A DNA stretch of 64,000 nucleotides from an uncultured Duganella sp. (GTDB lineage Bacteria > Pseudomonadota > Gammaproteobacteria > Burkholderiales > Burkholderiaceae), in NCBI GenBank assembly GCA_946482335.1, contig CAMLRG010000004.1:1-64000 (forward strand). Direction: 5' to 3'. The position numbers and the translations under genes are program-made. Positions 26,729 to 35,608 of the stretch are shown piece by piece (positions within the stretch are counted from its first letter, which is position 1; each line of letters begins with the position of its first letter). The notes below the pieces were generated by a model, which worked only from the letters and a program-made list of their open reading frames with translations, was not told the origin of the DNA and searched no databases.

Positions 26729-26981
26729 GTGGTCTCCATCCCAAAATTGTCGATGGGGGTGACTGTAGCCGCGCCGGGTCGCGGCCGCGTCTGCCGTGCG
26801 ACGAACGGTCGGATGGGGATGATGGATGGCAATATTGTGCAACCAGTTACAGCGCATACTTGCATTTTCCCCACAGTTCCGCCGCCTGACATGCAAATAG
26901 TGAGTCAGGTTCCGGATTTCCGGCTTGCAACAGGCATATAATTGATCGACATGCTGCTCACGCGACCCTCAAGGACCCAAG
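26729..26981. promoter_or_regulatory. Divergent intergenic region with a TATAAT box before the diguanylate cyclase
   Basis: This 253-nt gap separates the ABC operon from the cyclase gene and contains no supported gene. A perfect -10 hexamer TATAAT lies at 26937-26942 on the plus strand, placing a start near 26949. No convincing -35 box is found at 16-18 nt. Nothing else stands out. Confidence 0.45.
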
Positions 26982-29072
26982 TTGCCAGGCTTTCCGGTTT
27001 CAACCATTGTTAAGCGCCTCCCGATGCTGGCCGGCGCTTGCCTGCTCGCGCCCCTGCTCGCCCTGGCCCAGTCACCGCTGGACAAGGATATTGCCCAGAT
27101 CCGCGAACACGTGCGCTTCGTGCCCGAAAAGGCCCTGGTCCAGCTGCAGCAGATGGAACCGCTGGCGCGTTCGGCCCCGGCCTTGACCCGTGCCGAATTC
27201 CTGGCCCAGCTCAGCCTGACCCATCGCAGCCTCGGCAAACACGATATCGCCCTGGCCCTGGCCGATGAGCTCTACGATTACGGCCGTTCGCAGGACGACA
27301 AGATCATCATCGCCAAGGGTTTGCTGACCAAGGCCTATGTCCGCTCGGCCATGAACCAGCGACAGCTGTCGCATGAATTGGCATTCGAAGCAGAAAAGAT
27401 GGCCGCCACCACCAGCGACATGGTGCTGCGCGTCCAGTCCATCATCACGGCCGGCCAGAGCTACGCCGAACAAGGCAATTTCCCGGTGGCGCTGAACCGC
27501 CTGCAATCGGCGGTGGAACTGGCGCAGCACGTCGAGAGCGACAAGGTACCGCTGGCCAGCGCGCTGAACGCGCTGACGCTGCTGTACACCCAGATGCGCG
27601 AATACGACAAGGCCTGGGAAAGCCTGGGCGAAACATTCGAAGTATCGGAAACCCTGAATTCGCCTGGCCGCATGGCCATTGCCAGCAATACCGAATACGG
27701 CTTGTCCGTCGATACGCACCAATACAAGCGCGGCATGCGCGCGCTGCTGGCCAACCTGGAGCTGACCCGCAAACTCGGCGCCAAGCGCATGATCGCCACC
27801 ACCCTGGTCAACCTGTCCGACATCAACCTGAAGCTGCACGACTTCCCGGCGGCCTTGCGCTTCGCCAACGAAGCATCGGCCGCGGCGCGCGATGCGAACG
27901 ACGAGGGAGTCGAAGCCACTGCCCGCATCAATGCCGGCCAAGCCTACATGGGCACCGGCAAGCTGGCCGAAGGCAAGAAGTCCTTTGCCCTCGGCATGGA
28001 GTATTTCGAGAAGACGGGCGACAAACCCGAACTGCAGGCCCTACTGACGGAATACGGCCAGGCGCTGGAGCGCGCCGGCGACTTCAAGGGCGCAGTAGAA
28101 GCCTACCACCGCGAACGCACGATTTCGAACGAACTGTTCGAAGCGCAGCGCAAGAAAGCCATGTGGGAGCTGCAGGAAAAGTACGACACCGAAAAGAAGA
28201 AGCGCCAGATTGAAGCGCTGTCGCACGAGAACCAGGCCAAGGGCGCGGAACTGAACGCGCGCCGCCTGCAGCAGCGCATCTGGTGGCTGCTGGCGGTGGT
28301 GTTCGCGATGGCGGCCGTGATTGTCGGCCTGCTGTACCGCAAGGTGCGCCAGGCCAATGCCCAGCTGGAGGTGAAGAACCTGGAGCTGAAGGCGCAAAGC
28401 TCGCTCGACCCGCTGACCAGCCTGTACAACCGCCGCCACTTCCAGGAATACATGCGCACGCATAACCAGGTGGAGCGGCGCGGGATCAATGGCGAAGATA
28501 TCGTCGGCGCCCTGTTCCTCCTGGACGTCGACCACTTCAAGCACGTCAACGACACCTATGGCCATGCGGCCGGCGACGCGGTGCTCAAGATGATCGCGGA
28601 AAGCTTGCGCGTGGCGCTGCGCGAAACCGACATGATCGTGCGCTGGGGCGGCGAGGAATTCCTGGCCTTCCTGCCGGCCATCCCGCGCAACGGCCTGGAT
28701 GAAATCGCACGGCGCATCCTCAGTAGCGTATCGTCGCAGCCGGTGCCGTTCCAGGGCCACATGATCCATGTGAACGTGTCGGTCGGCTTTGCGCCATTCC
28801 CGCTGGCGCCGGGCGGTGCGCCATTGCCGTGGGAACGCGCGGTCAACCTGGTGGACATGGCGCTCTACCTGGCCAAAGCCCACGGCCGCAACCGCGCCTA
28901 CGGCGTGCGCGGCTTCGAGAAATTCGAACAGACCTCGATGGAGGCGATTGAGCAGAACCTGGAACAGGCCTGGCGCGCCGGCTTCGTCGACCTGACGCTG
29001 GTGCTGGGCGGCGTGTCCGACGAGCCGCCGCCATCCAATGTCGTGCCGCTGAAAGCCAAGTCCGGCAACTAG
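26982..29072 (+). CDS. TPR-sensor diguanylate cyclase (GGDEF)
   Basis: A 696-residue membrane protein making cyclic di-GMP. It has an N-terminal signal or anchor (LPMLAGACLLAPLLALAQ), several tetratricopeptide-like helical repeats (about 35-380), a coiled coil, one TM helix (about 430-450) and a GGDEF domain. The active site reads GGEEF at 556-560. The inhibitory RxxD site (RETD) ends 5 residues before it, so product inhibition is probably retained. The start is TTG 26982 with AAGGA 6 nt upstream; ATG 27024 is an alternative. It shares stop-codon bases with the converging lipoprotein gene. Confidence 0.92.
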   Translation: MPGFPVSTIVKRLPMLAGACLLAPLLALAQSPLDKDIAQIREHVRFVPEKALVQLQQMEPLARSAPALTRAEFLAQLSLTHRSLGKHDIALALADELYDYGRSQDDKIIIAKGLLTKAYVRSAMNQRQLSHELAFEAEKMAATTSDMVLRVQSIITAGQSYAEQGNFPVALNRLQSAVELAQHVESDKVPLASALNALTLLYTQMREYDKAWESLGETFEVSETLNSPGRMAIASNTEYGLSVDTHQYKRGMRALLANLELTRKLGAKRMIATTLVNLSDINLKLHDFPAALRFANEASAAARDANDEGVEATARINAGQAYMGTGKLAEGKKSFALGMEYFEKTGDKPELQALLTEYGQALERAGDFKGAVEAYHRERTISNELFEAQRKKAMWELQEKYDTEKKKRQIEALSHENQAKGAELNARRLQQRIWWLLAVVFAMAAVIVGLLYRKVRQANAQLEVKNLELKAQSSLDPLTSLYNRRHFQEYMRTHNQVERRGINGEDIVGALFLLDVDHFKHVNDTYGHAAGDAVLKMIAESLRVALRETDMIVRWGGEEFLAFLPAIPRNGLDEIARRILSSVSSQPVPFQGHMIHVNVSVGFAPFPLAPGGAPLPWERAVNLVDMALYLAKAHGRNRAYGVRGFEKFEQTSMEAIEQNLEQAWRAGFVDLTLVLGGVSDEPPPSNVVPLKAKSGN

Positions 29073-29359
29073 TCCTTTTCCTTGCGTGCTTCGCGGGCGG
29101 ATTCCTGGATCTTTTCGCCCGCTTCCTCCACCTTCTCGCCGAGCTTTTCGGTCGCCTTGTTCAGTTTCTCGCCGGCCTGCTCGGCCGCCACGCCCAGCTT
29201 TTCGCCGGCTTGCTCCAGCTTGTCGCCCGCCTTGGCGGCCGCCTGGTCGATTTCCCGCCCCGCCTGCTCGGCCGGGCCGATGCGCTTGTCTTCCGGCTTC
29301 TGGCAACCGCCCAGGGCCAGCGCCAAGGCGGCGCACAGCACTGCAATCATGCTTTTCAT
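29069..29359 (-). CDS. Small lipoprotein with 11-residue LEA-like repeats
   Basis: A 96-residue protein with signal peptide and lipobox LALGGC, so it is lipidated at Cys19. The mature chain is almost entirely Ala/Glu/Lys/Gln and shows an 11-residue period (AEQAGREID.., AAKAGDKLE.., AGEKLGVAAE.., AGEKLNKATE.., LGEKVEEAGE..), as in group-3 LEA and apolipoprotein helices. AAAGGAGCG precedes ATG 29359. Its stop overlaps the stop of the cyclase gene (CTAG). Inference: periplasmic amphipathic helix, possibly envelope stress protection. No specific function is recognised. Confidence 0.8.
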   Translation of the reverse strand: MKSMIAVLCAALALALGGCQKPEDKRIGPAEQAGREIDQAAAKAGDKLEQAGEKLGVAAEQAGEKLNKATEKLGEKVEEAGEKIQESAREARKEKD

Positions 29360-29411
29360 ATTCGCTCCTTTCCTTCCAGCATAGCCAAAATGATACGCTA
29401 GAATAGTGCCC

Positions 29412-30062
29412 ATGGACGCGCACATTCCCTTCCTTAAGCGGGCGGGCATGGTGCTGGTGGTGCTGGGCACCTGCGACCTGCTGGCCATCCGGTCCGGCCT
29501 TTTCCTGCTCGGCGCAGCAGCCGGTGTCGGTTTGCTGTGCGGCAGCCTGCACGTGGCGTCCCTGGTGCGCTGGCTGGCCGCCTTTGCCTTGTGCGCCCTG
29601 GCCGTCATGCTGCTGGCCTGGCCCTTCATGCAGCCGGTCGACTTGACCCTGACCCAGCTCAAATTGCAGCCGCGTATGCTCCCCTCGCTGGCGACCAGCG
29701 CCGCCTGGCTGCTGCTGTTGCACTGGCTATACCGGACCCTGGGCGCGCCCGCCGTGCTCGCCGCACGGCGCGCTGCCGGCCACAAGCCGCGCCATATGGG
29801 CGTGGCCGCCGCCAGCGGTGCCGGCGTCGCGCTGCTGCTGTGCACCACGCTGTCGCTGCTGCTGCATGGCGAAGCGGCGGAACGCATGCGCATCACCGCC
29901 GAACGGCGCTTGGGGCCGGACTACCGCTACCACGTGGCGGCGCTGAAAGTCTCGCGCTTACCCGGCGGCCGGCAGGTCGAAGGCTTGGTCACGGCGTGGA
30001 ACGGCAGCGAGATCCGCAGCATCCCCGTTGCCTGGCAAGAGGACGCTAACGGCGCCCGATGA
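29412..30062 (+). CDS. Hypothetical four-TM membrane protein
   Basis: A 216-residue protein with hydrophobic segments at about 10-30, 32-50, 52-70, 90-110 and 130-150, and a polar C-terminal domain (about 155-216) with RITAERRLGPDYRYHVAA. I do not recognise the family. No Shine-Dalgarno precedes ATG 29412, but TAGAAT (29399-29404) lies 7 nt upstream, so the transcript may be leaderless; GTG 29406 in the same frame is the alternative start. Its 3' end overlaps the converging small membrane protein by 17 nt. Confidence 0.7.
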   Translation: MDAHIPFLKRAGMVLVVLGTCDLLAIRSGLFLLGAAAGVGLLCGSLHVASLVRWLAAFALCALAVMLLAWPFMQPVDLTLTQLKLQPRMLPSLATSAAWLLLLHWLYRTLGAPAVLAARRAAGHKPRHMGVAAASGAGVALLLCTTLSLLLHGEAAERMRITAERRLGPDYRYHVAALKVSRLPGGRQVEGLVTAWNGSEIRSIPVAWQEDANGAR

Positions 30063-30327
30063 GCAGGGCCCCGGCCAGGGCGGCCAGGCCAAATACCAGC
30101 AAGGTGCTGCTCAAGGCCAGGTTGAGGAATTTCGAAAGGTTGAGCACGCCGAGCAGGGCGCCGCCGAGGAACGACAAACCGAGGAACATCAGCCAGCCGG
30201 CGGTATCGGCCGCCCGCAGGTCGGCGCCGCGTGCCCGAGCGTGGCGCATGAATATGCGCCGCACCAGATTGGATGCCAGCAGCACCAGCACTAGCGCGCC
30301 GCCGGCCGCGAGCAAGCTGATTTGCAT
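30046..30327 (-). CDS. Small three-TM hypothetical membrane protein
   Basis: A 93-residue protein starting MQISLLAAGGALVLVLL at ATG 30327, with GGAGGG 6 nt upstream. There are three hydrophobic segments (about 3-20, 45-62, 70-90) separated by a basic loop (RRIFMRHARARG). No family is recognised. Convergent with and overlapping the preceding plus-strand gene. Confidence 0.7.
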   Translation of the reverse strand: MQISLLAAGGALVLVLLASNLVRRIFMRHARARGADLRAADTAGWLMFLGLSFLGGALLGVLNLSKFLNLALSSTLLVFGLAALAGALLIGRR

Positions 30328-30401
30328 TTGCCCTCCACGATCACCTGGCAGACATGTTAGCATGGCCGGCCATTGACAAACCGCCCGCTTCCCGAACCAG
30401 T

Positions 30402-30932
30402 ATGCCGATTGCCCCCTACCTCGACGCTTCCCCCCAGCTCGACGAACGCGTCTACCTCCATCCATCGGCCCAGGTGATCGGCAGCGTCCGCGTTGGCGCC
30501 GACTCGTCGGTCTGGTGCAATGCCGTGCTGCGCGGCGACGTCAACGACATCAGCATCGGCCGTTGCTCGAACGTGCAAGATTTGACCATGTGCCACGTCT
30601 CGCACAAGACGCCCCACAAGCCGGAAGGTTCGCCGCTGGTGATCGGCGATTACGTGACGATCGGGCATTCGGTGATCCTGCACGGCTGCCGGATCGGCAA
30701 TGATTGCCTGGTCGGCATGGGCACCATCATCATGGACGACGTGGTGGTGCAGGACCGGGTGATGATCGGTGCCGGCAGCTTGGTCTCGCCCGGCAAGACC
30801 CTGGAGAGCGGGTTCCTGTACGTCGGCCGCCCCGCCATGAAAGTGCGCGCCCTGACCGAGCAGGAAATCGCCTACCTGCGCTATTCGGCCGAGCACTATG
30901 TGCGGGTCAAGAACAACTACCTGAACCCTTAA
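30402..30932 (+). CDS. Gamma-class carbonic anhydrase family protein
   Basis: A 176-residue left-handed beta-helix protein of the YrdA/CaiE/gamma-carbonic-anhydrase family. Hexapeptide repeats run through SVRVGADSSVWCNAVLRGD, with candidate zinc ligands in MCHVSH and IGHSVILHGC. The start is ATG 30402 (MPIAPYLDASP); the longer frame to 30354 is not needed. It is usually a cytoplasmic trimer; CO2 hydration is not proven for the whole family. Its stop overlaps that of the next, converging gene. Confidence 0.9.
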   Translation: MPIAPYLDASPQLDERVYLHPSAQVIGSVRVGADSSVWCNAVLRGDVNDISIGRCSNVQDLTMCHVSHKTPHKPEGSPLVIGDYVTIGHSVILHGCRIGNDCLVGMGTIIMDDVVVQDRVMIGAGSLVSPGKTLESGFLYVGRPAMKVRALTEQEIAYLRYSAEHYVRVKNNYLNP

Positions 30933-31384
30933 TCGGCAACGATCTTCTTGGGCGGCGGCGGCGGTGCAAAGGCGATGGTATCGCCCTCCGGCGCCGACTC
31001 CTGGGCATCGGAGAATTCGAGCCACCGGTCCAGGCTGGCGCGCCGGCGGATAGTGATGCCCTTGGTGCTGATGTAGCCGATCTGTTCGAAGTTGTCGGAT
31101 TTGCAGACCATCTTCGAGGTGGTGGGCAGGTTATCGAGCAGGCGGTCGTACGCCTTGCGCGCCTTCTGCTCCCACTTGGCCAACGTCGGCTCGTTGAAGC
31201 GGTTGCTCTCGTAATAAATGGTCAAGGTGCGGTCGTGATTGCCATAGCCGACCACGGCAGCGCCTTTGCGTACGGCAGCCAGGATATCTTCCTTGATCGC
31301 GGCGGTCGGCACGAAGACCGCCGCACGGCTGTCCGCTTCATCCGGCCGCTGCAGCGGCAAATCCTGGCCAAACTGTACACCCAT
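30929..31384 (-). CDS. Conserved-looking hypothetical protein
   Basis: A 151-residue protein starting MGVQFGQDLPLQRP (ATG 31384), without signal peptide or TM segments. The middle (about 30-115) is mixed alpha/beta with AVVGYGNHDRTLTIYYESN and MVCKSDNFEQIGYIS. The tail is proline-rich (APPPPPKK). I recognise no family. Coding bias and a length typical of cytosolic proteins support a real gene. Divergent from the M29-like gene. Confidence 0.65.
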   Translation of the reverse strand: MGVQFGQDLPLQRPDEADSRAAVFVPTAAIKEDILAAVRKGAAVVGYGNHDRTLTIYYESNRFNEPTLAKWEQKARKAYDRLLDNLPTTSKMVCKSDNFEQIGYISTKGITIRRRASLDRWLEFSDAQESAPEGDTIAFAPPPPPKKIVAD

Positions 31385-31527
31385 TGCTGCTCCCCGCAAG
31401 ATGGTGGCCCGGGAATGTAAAATGTTTCCTCCCGGCTATAGTCGTTTGATTCTACCTCGCCCCCCTTCCCGGTTCAAGCGGCGGCGCGCCGTATAATGCG
31501 CAAGCCTCATCCTCTTTATAGCCGAAA

Positions 31528-32559
31528 ATGACCGCTTTTCCACCTGCCGCCAGGGATGCGGCAGCCCGCAACGTACGCGACCTGCTGACCCACGCCATCG
31601 AATACGCCCCGCCACAGCAGGCACTCGTGGTTTTCGACCAGCGCAGCCCGCTGGCCGAAGTGCTGGCCTCTGCCTACCGCGCGGCGCTGCCCGAGGGCCG
31701 TTTCATCGATTTCGACACGGTGCAGCCGGACGCCGTGCTTGCGGCTTTCCAGCAACTACAGGCCGGCGACCTGGTGGTGCTGGTGCAGACCACCAGCTTC
31801 CGCCTGAACGAGTACCGCATCCGCATGGAATTGTTCAAGCGCGGGCTGAAAGTGATCGAGCATATGCATTTGTCGCGCATGCCGGGCGAGCAGGGTCTGG
31901 TCTACATCGACGCCCTGGCCTACGACCCGGCCTATTACCGGGGCGTCGGTCATGCCCTGAAAGCGCGCATCGGCCGCGCCCGATCGGGCGTGGTGGAAAG
32001 CGGCGGCGAACGGCTGGTGTTCGCTGCGCCGTTCGAGGAAGCCAAGCTGAATATCGGCGACTACAGCGCGATGAAGAACGTCGGCGGCTTGTTCCCCATC
32101 GGCGAGGTATTCACCGAAGCGCAAGACCTGGAAGCGGTCAATGGCCGCGCCAAGGTGTTCGTGTTTGGCGACACCACCTTCCACGTCAACCGCCCCGCCA
32201 CGCCGATCACCATGATCGTCGAAAAGGGCCGCGTGGTCGGCGCCGAGAACAGCACGCCGGAGTTCGACAATATGCTGGCCATCATCCGCGCCCACGAAGG
32301 CGAAGTATGGGTGCGCGAACTTGGCTTCGGCATGAACCGCGCCTTCTCGCGCGAACGCACGGTGGACGATATCGGCACCTACGAGCGCATGTGCGGCATC
32401 CACCTGTCCTTGGGCGCCAAGCACGGCCAGTACCAGAAGCCCCAGTTCAAGCGCAAGGACGCCCGCTTCCACGTCGACGTATTCGTACAGACCGATGCGG
32501 TCTACCTCGACGACGAGCAAGTCTACCGCGACGGCGGCTGGACCCTCCCCCTGGCCTGA
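31528..32559 (+). CDS. M29-like (AmpS-related) aminopeptidase-fold protein
   Basis: A 343-residue cytoplasmic protein. The C-terminal half has GEVFTEAQDLEAVNGRAKVF, VRELGFGMNRAF and GIHLSLGAKHGQ, resembling the metal-binding core of M29/AmpS aminopeptidases (P-x-G-E, ELG-x-N, H-x-A/S-x-G). Some ligands seem shifted, so enzymatic activity is not certain. TATAAT occurs at 31492-31497. Its 3' end overlaps the converging DUF418 gene by 37 nt. Confidence 0.7.
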   Translation: MTAFPPAARDAAARNVRDLLTHAIEYAPPQQALVVFDQRSPLAEVLASAYRAALPEGRFIDFDTVQPDAVLAAFQQLQAGDLVVLVQTTSFRLNEYRIRMELFKRGLKVIEHMHLSRMPGEQGLVYIDALAYDPAYYRGVGHALKARIGRARSGVVESGGERLVFAAPFEEAKLNIGDYSAMKNVGGLFPIGEVFTEAQDLEAVNGRAKVFVFGDTTFHVNRPATPITMIVEKGRVVGAENSTPEFDNMLAIIRAHEGEVWVRELGFGMNRAFSRERTVDDIGTYERMCGIHLSLGAKHGQYQKPQFKRKDARFHVDVFVQTDAVYLDDEQVYRDGGWTLPLA

Positions 32560-33719
32560 GCGGTCCATTCCCAGTTCGTGATGGCGCGCAGCAGCCATTC
32601 GGCGGGGCCGTAGGTGTGGCGCTTGAGCCACCAGGCGCTGAGGGCCATCTGCATCGAGTAGATCAGCGGCACCACCGCCAGCACGGCGAGCGGCGGCATC
32701 TCATCGCACAGGCGCAGGCCGTAGCCGGTGAACAGCCAGGCCATGAGCAGTGACTGCATGAGGTAATTGCTCAGGGCGAGCTTGCCCATCGGCGCCAGCG
32801 CGGCCACCACGCGTGCGCCATGGCGGCTGTCGAACAGCATCAGCAGCGCGGCGACGTAGGCCATCGTGAGGAAAGGGGCGGTCAGGTAATTGAGCCCGGT
32901 GGCGAACATGACCATCGCGCCGCCGGAATCGAATTCGGAAACGGCGGCATACAGGAGCGCGCCGGCGAGGCCCACCGGCAAGCCCACCCGCAATGCGTTC
33001 GGCAGCAGATGGCGGAACGCCCCGACTTGCGCAAGCAGGCGGCGCCTGCCGGCCGCCATCCCCAGCAGGAACATGGCAAGCGCGCTCGGGCCTTGGCCGA
33101 ACAGCAGCAATAAGACCGTCGACGGAAACTCCCCCATGATGTAAGCCTGCGTGCCGCCCGCACCGCCATGGAAAGCAGCCAGCCTGGCCAGGGCGGATTG
33201 TGGGTCAGGCGCCGCGTCGCCCGCAAGCAGGATGAAGACGCCCAGCGCAAACAGCATCGCTGCCGCGAGCAGCAGCAACAGCGCCGCATACCGCACCGCC
33301 TGCCGCTGCGTGCCCCGCCACGCGATCAGGAGAAAGCTCAGCAAGCCATACAGATGCAGGATATCGCCATAAAACAGCAGGCAGCCATGCAGCACGCCCA
33401 ATACGATCAGCCCCGCCGCCCGGCGCACCATGCGCGGGCGGAACGCGGCGCCGGCACGTTCGGCGGCGGCCATTTGCAGGGTAAAGCTGTAGCCGAACAG
33501 GAAGGAGAACAGCAAATAGAACTTGGCTTCGAACAGCAGTGCTTCGGCAAAACGCGCGGCAACGTCCAGCGCGCCCGGATAGCGCGGGTTGTTAATGCCC
33601 GAGGCGAAATAGGGATCGGCAAAGGACCAGATGTTGACGGCCAAAATGCCCAGCAGCGCAAAGCCGCGCAAGGCATCGACATTGGGCAGCCGGTTCGCTG
33701 CGGCGGGGGAGCGGTTCAT
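32523..33719 (-). CDS. DUF418 (YeiB-like) membrane protein
   Basis: A 398-residue polytopic protein with about 10 TM helices. It opens RLPNVDALRGFALLGILAVN, the standard start of the DUF418/heparan-acetyltransferase-like family, and ends with the DUF418 segment GPAEWLLRAITNW. Role unknown in the family. It lies 7 nt downstream of the LysR gene. TATAAT (33726-33731 on the minus strand) is exactly 6 nt before the ATG and there is no spaced Shine-Dalgarno, so a leaderless transcript is possible. Confidence 0.88.
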   Translation of the reverse strand: MNRSPAAANRLPNVDALRGFALLGILAVNIWSFADPYFASGINNPRYPGALDVAARFAEALLFEAKFYLLFSFLFGYSFTLQMAAAERAGAAFRPRMVRRAAGLIVLGVLHGCLLFYGDILHLYGLLSFLLIAWRGTQRQAVRYAALLLLLAAAMLFALGVFILLAGDAAPDPQSALARLAAFHGGAGGTQAYIMGEFPSTVLLLLFGQGPSALAMFLLGMAAGRRRLLAQVGAFRHLLPNALRVGLPVGLAGALLYAAVSEFDSGGAMVMFATGLNYLTAPFLTMAYVAALLMLFDSRHGARVVAALAPMGKLALSNYLMQSLLMAWLFTGYGLRLCDEMPPLAVLAVVPLIYSMQMALSAWWLKRHTYGPAEWLLRAITNWEWTAQARGRVQPPSR

Positions 33720-33726
33720 CCCGCGA

Positions 33727-34662
33727 TTATATATTTAACAACCCCGCATCGGCCAATGCCCGGTCCCAGGGTGGCACCGGCTGGTATTCCGCCACCAGGA
33801 AATCGATCAGCGCCCTGACCTTCGGCGACAGCTGGCGCGTGGCCGGATACAGCGCGCTCAAATGGTTCAACGGCAGCTCCCAGTCCGCCAGCACCGGCAC
33901 CAGCCGCCCTTCGACAATGTCGCGCCAGGCCAGGAAGGTGGTGGTGTAGACGATGCCCAGTCCGCGCAAGGCTGCATGCTGCAGCACCAGCCCGTTATTC
34001 GCCGTGAAAGCCGGCGTCACCCGCACGGTGGACTGTTCCTCGCCGCGCGTGAAATGCCAGGCGATCCCGCCGGTCAGGTGGCTGAAATGCAGGCATTGGT
34101 GGCGATGCAGGTCTTCCGGCGCTTCCGGCCTGCCGGCGCGCGCCAGGTAGGCCGGCGACGCGCACAGCACGCCGCGGCAAGGTGCCAGCGGCCGTATCGC
34201 CAGGGCGCGGCTGTCCGGGATACCGCCGACCCGGATGGTCAGGTCGAAACCATGCTCGATCGGGTCGAGCAGCGCATCGTCCACGTGCAGCAAGGGCGAC
34301 AACTGCGGATGGGGCAAGCTGAAACGCGCCAGCGCATCGGCCAGCCACTCGCTGCCGAAACTGGAGGGCGCCTGGATCCGCAACGGCCCCGCCAGCTCGA
34401 TGCCCGCGTGCGTGACCACGCGCGCCGCCTCCTGCGCCTGCAGCACCGCCAGCGCGCAGGGCTCCAGGTAAGCCTGTCCCGCATCGGTCAGGCTCACGTC
34501 GCGCGTGGAGCGGTGCAGCAGGCGCGCATTCAGCTTTTCCTCCAGCGCGATGACATGCTTGCTCACCATGGCGCGCGTCAGCCCCAGCCGGCGCGCCGCG
34601 CCGCTGAAGCTGCGCTGCCGCGCCACTTCCACGAAGATTTCCATTGCCCTGAGCTGGTCCAT
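33727..34662 (-). CDS. LysR-type transcriptional regulator
   Basis: A 311-residue LTTR: winged helix-turn-helix at 1-60 (MEIFVEVARQRSFSGAARRLGLTRAMVSKHV), then a LysR substrate-binding domain (about 90-295), of the single-component type that often controls a divergent gene. It is transcribed away from the phytanoyl-CoA dioxygenase gene, the likely target. The start ATG 34662 has no Shine-Dalgarno; see the 34663-34739 control region. Confidence 0.93.
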   Translation of the reverse strand: MDQLRAMEIFVEVARQRSFSGAARRLGLTRAMVSKHVIALEEKLNARLLHRSTRDVSLTDAGQAYLEPCALAVLQAQEAARVVTHAGIELAGPLRIQAPSSFGSEWLADALARFSLPHPQLSPLLHVDDALLDPIEHGFDLTIRVGGIPDSRALAIRPLAPCRGVLCASPAYLARAGRPEAPEDLHRHQCLHFSHLTGGIAWHFTRGEEQSTVRVTPAFTANNGLVLQHAALRGLGIVYTTTFLAWRDIVEGRLVPVLADWELPLNHLSALYPATRQLSPKVRALIDFLVAEYQPVPPWDRALADAGLLNI

Positions 34663-34739
34663 GACGTTGATTGTCTCTATTTTGGAGACAATGTGTCAAC
34701 CGTTTGCGCATTGTTGGCGTCCAATCACTTCCCTACAAT
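34663..34739. promoter_or_regulatory. Divergent LysR/phyH promoters with an inverted-repeat operator
   Basis: ATTGTCTC (34670-34677) and GAGACAAT (34685-34692) form a perfect 8-bp inverted repeat with a 7-nt spacer. On the minus strand it overlaps a promoter with -35 TTGACA (34694-34699), 18 nt, and -10 GACAAT (34670-34675), only 7 nt before the LysR ATG. On the plus strand, -35 TTGTTG (34711-34716), 17 nt, -10 TACAAT (34734-34739) serves the dioxygenase gene. Inference: the LysR protein binds the repeat and represses itself. Confidence 0.6.
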
Positions 34740-34768
34740 GACCTGTATCAAGAAAAGGAGCAGCAACC

Positions 34769-35608
34769 ATGTTGACCGACGCCCAGAAAGCCCAGTACGC
34801 CAAGGATGGCTTCATCATCATCCCCGGTTTCAAGACCGCCGCAGAAATCGCCGCACTGCGCGCCCGCGCGGCGCAAGTCGTGAACGATTTCGACCCAACG
34901 GTCGCACAAGGCATCTTCACCACCAAGGAACAGGAAAAGAAGGCCGACGACTACTTCCTCGGCTCGGACAACACCGTGCGCTGCTTCTTCGAAGAGGAAG
35001 CCTTTGGCCCTGACGGCCAGCTGAAGCAGGCCAAGGAACTGTCGATCAACAAGATCGGCCACGCCATGCACGATCTGGATCCGGCCTTCCGCGCCTTTAC
35101 CGCCGACCCGCGCCTGGAACAGATCGCGCGCGACATCGGCCTGGCCGAACCGCAAGTCTGGCAATCGATGTACATCTTCAAGCAGCCCGGCATCGGCGGC
35201 GAAGTGCGCTGGCACCAGGACGCCACCTATTTCGACACCACCCCGGTCAGCGTCACCACTTTCTGGTTCGCGCTGGAAGACGCCACGCTGGAAAACGGCT
35301 GCATGTGGGCCGAACCGGGCGGCCACCGCTCGCCGCTGCGCGAACGCTTCGTGCGCGATGGGGACCAGGTCAGCGTCGAGAAACTGGACAGCACGCCATG
35401 GCCGACCGACGCCACCGCCGTGCCGCTCGAGTGCAAGGCCGGCGCACTGGTCTGCTTCCACGGCTTGCTGCCGCACTACAGCGCGCCGAACCGCTCGCCC
35501 GTGTCGCGCCATGCCTACACCCTGCACGTGACCGATGGCCGTACCGCATACTCGGAGCGCAACTGGATCCAGCGCGATGCCTCCTTCCCGGTGCGAGGCT
35601 TCCTGTGA
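34769..35608 (+). CDS. Phytanoyl-CoA dioxygenase (PhyH) family protein
   Basis: A 279-residue Fe(II)/2-oxoglutarate oxygenase. The facial triad is WHQDATY (H-x-D) near residues 150-153 and a distal His in FHGLLPHYSAPNRS near 235. AAAAGGAG precedes ATG 34769. It overlaps the next gene by 4 nt (GTGA), so the two are coupled. The closest recognisable class is PHYHD1-like; substrate unknown. With the isomerase partner a role in degrading a hydroxylatable sugar or cyclitol derivative is possible, but this is inference. Confidence 0.9.
   Translation: MLTDAQKAQYAKDGFIIIPGFKTAAEIAALRARAAQVVNDFDPTVAQGIFTTKEQEKKADDYFLGSDNTVRCFFEEEAFGPDGQLKQAKELSINKIGHAMHDLDPAFRAFTADPRLEQIARDIGLAEPQVWQSMYIFKQPGIGGEVRWHQDATYFDTTPVSVTTFWFALEDATLENGCMWAEPGGHRSPLRERFVRDGDQVSVEKLDSTPWPTDATAVPLECKAGALVCFHGLLPHYSAPNRSPVSRHAYTLHVTDGRTAYSERNWIQRDASFPVRGFL

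Noticed and set aside
35305..35604. N-terminal extension of the TIM-barrel isomerase
   Set aside because: It lies wholly inside the PhyH gene and does not resemble the family; GTG 35605 is the normal start.
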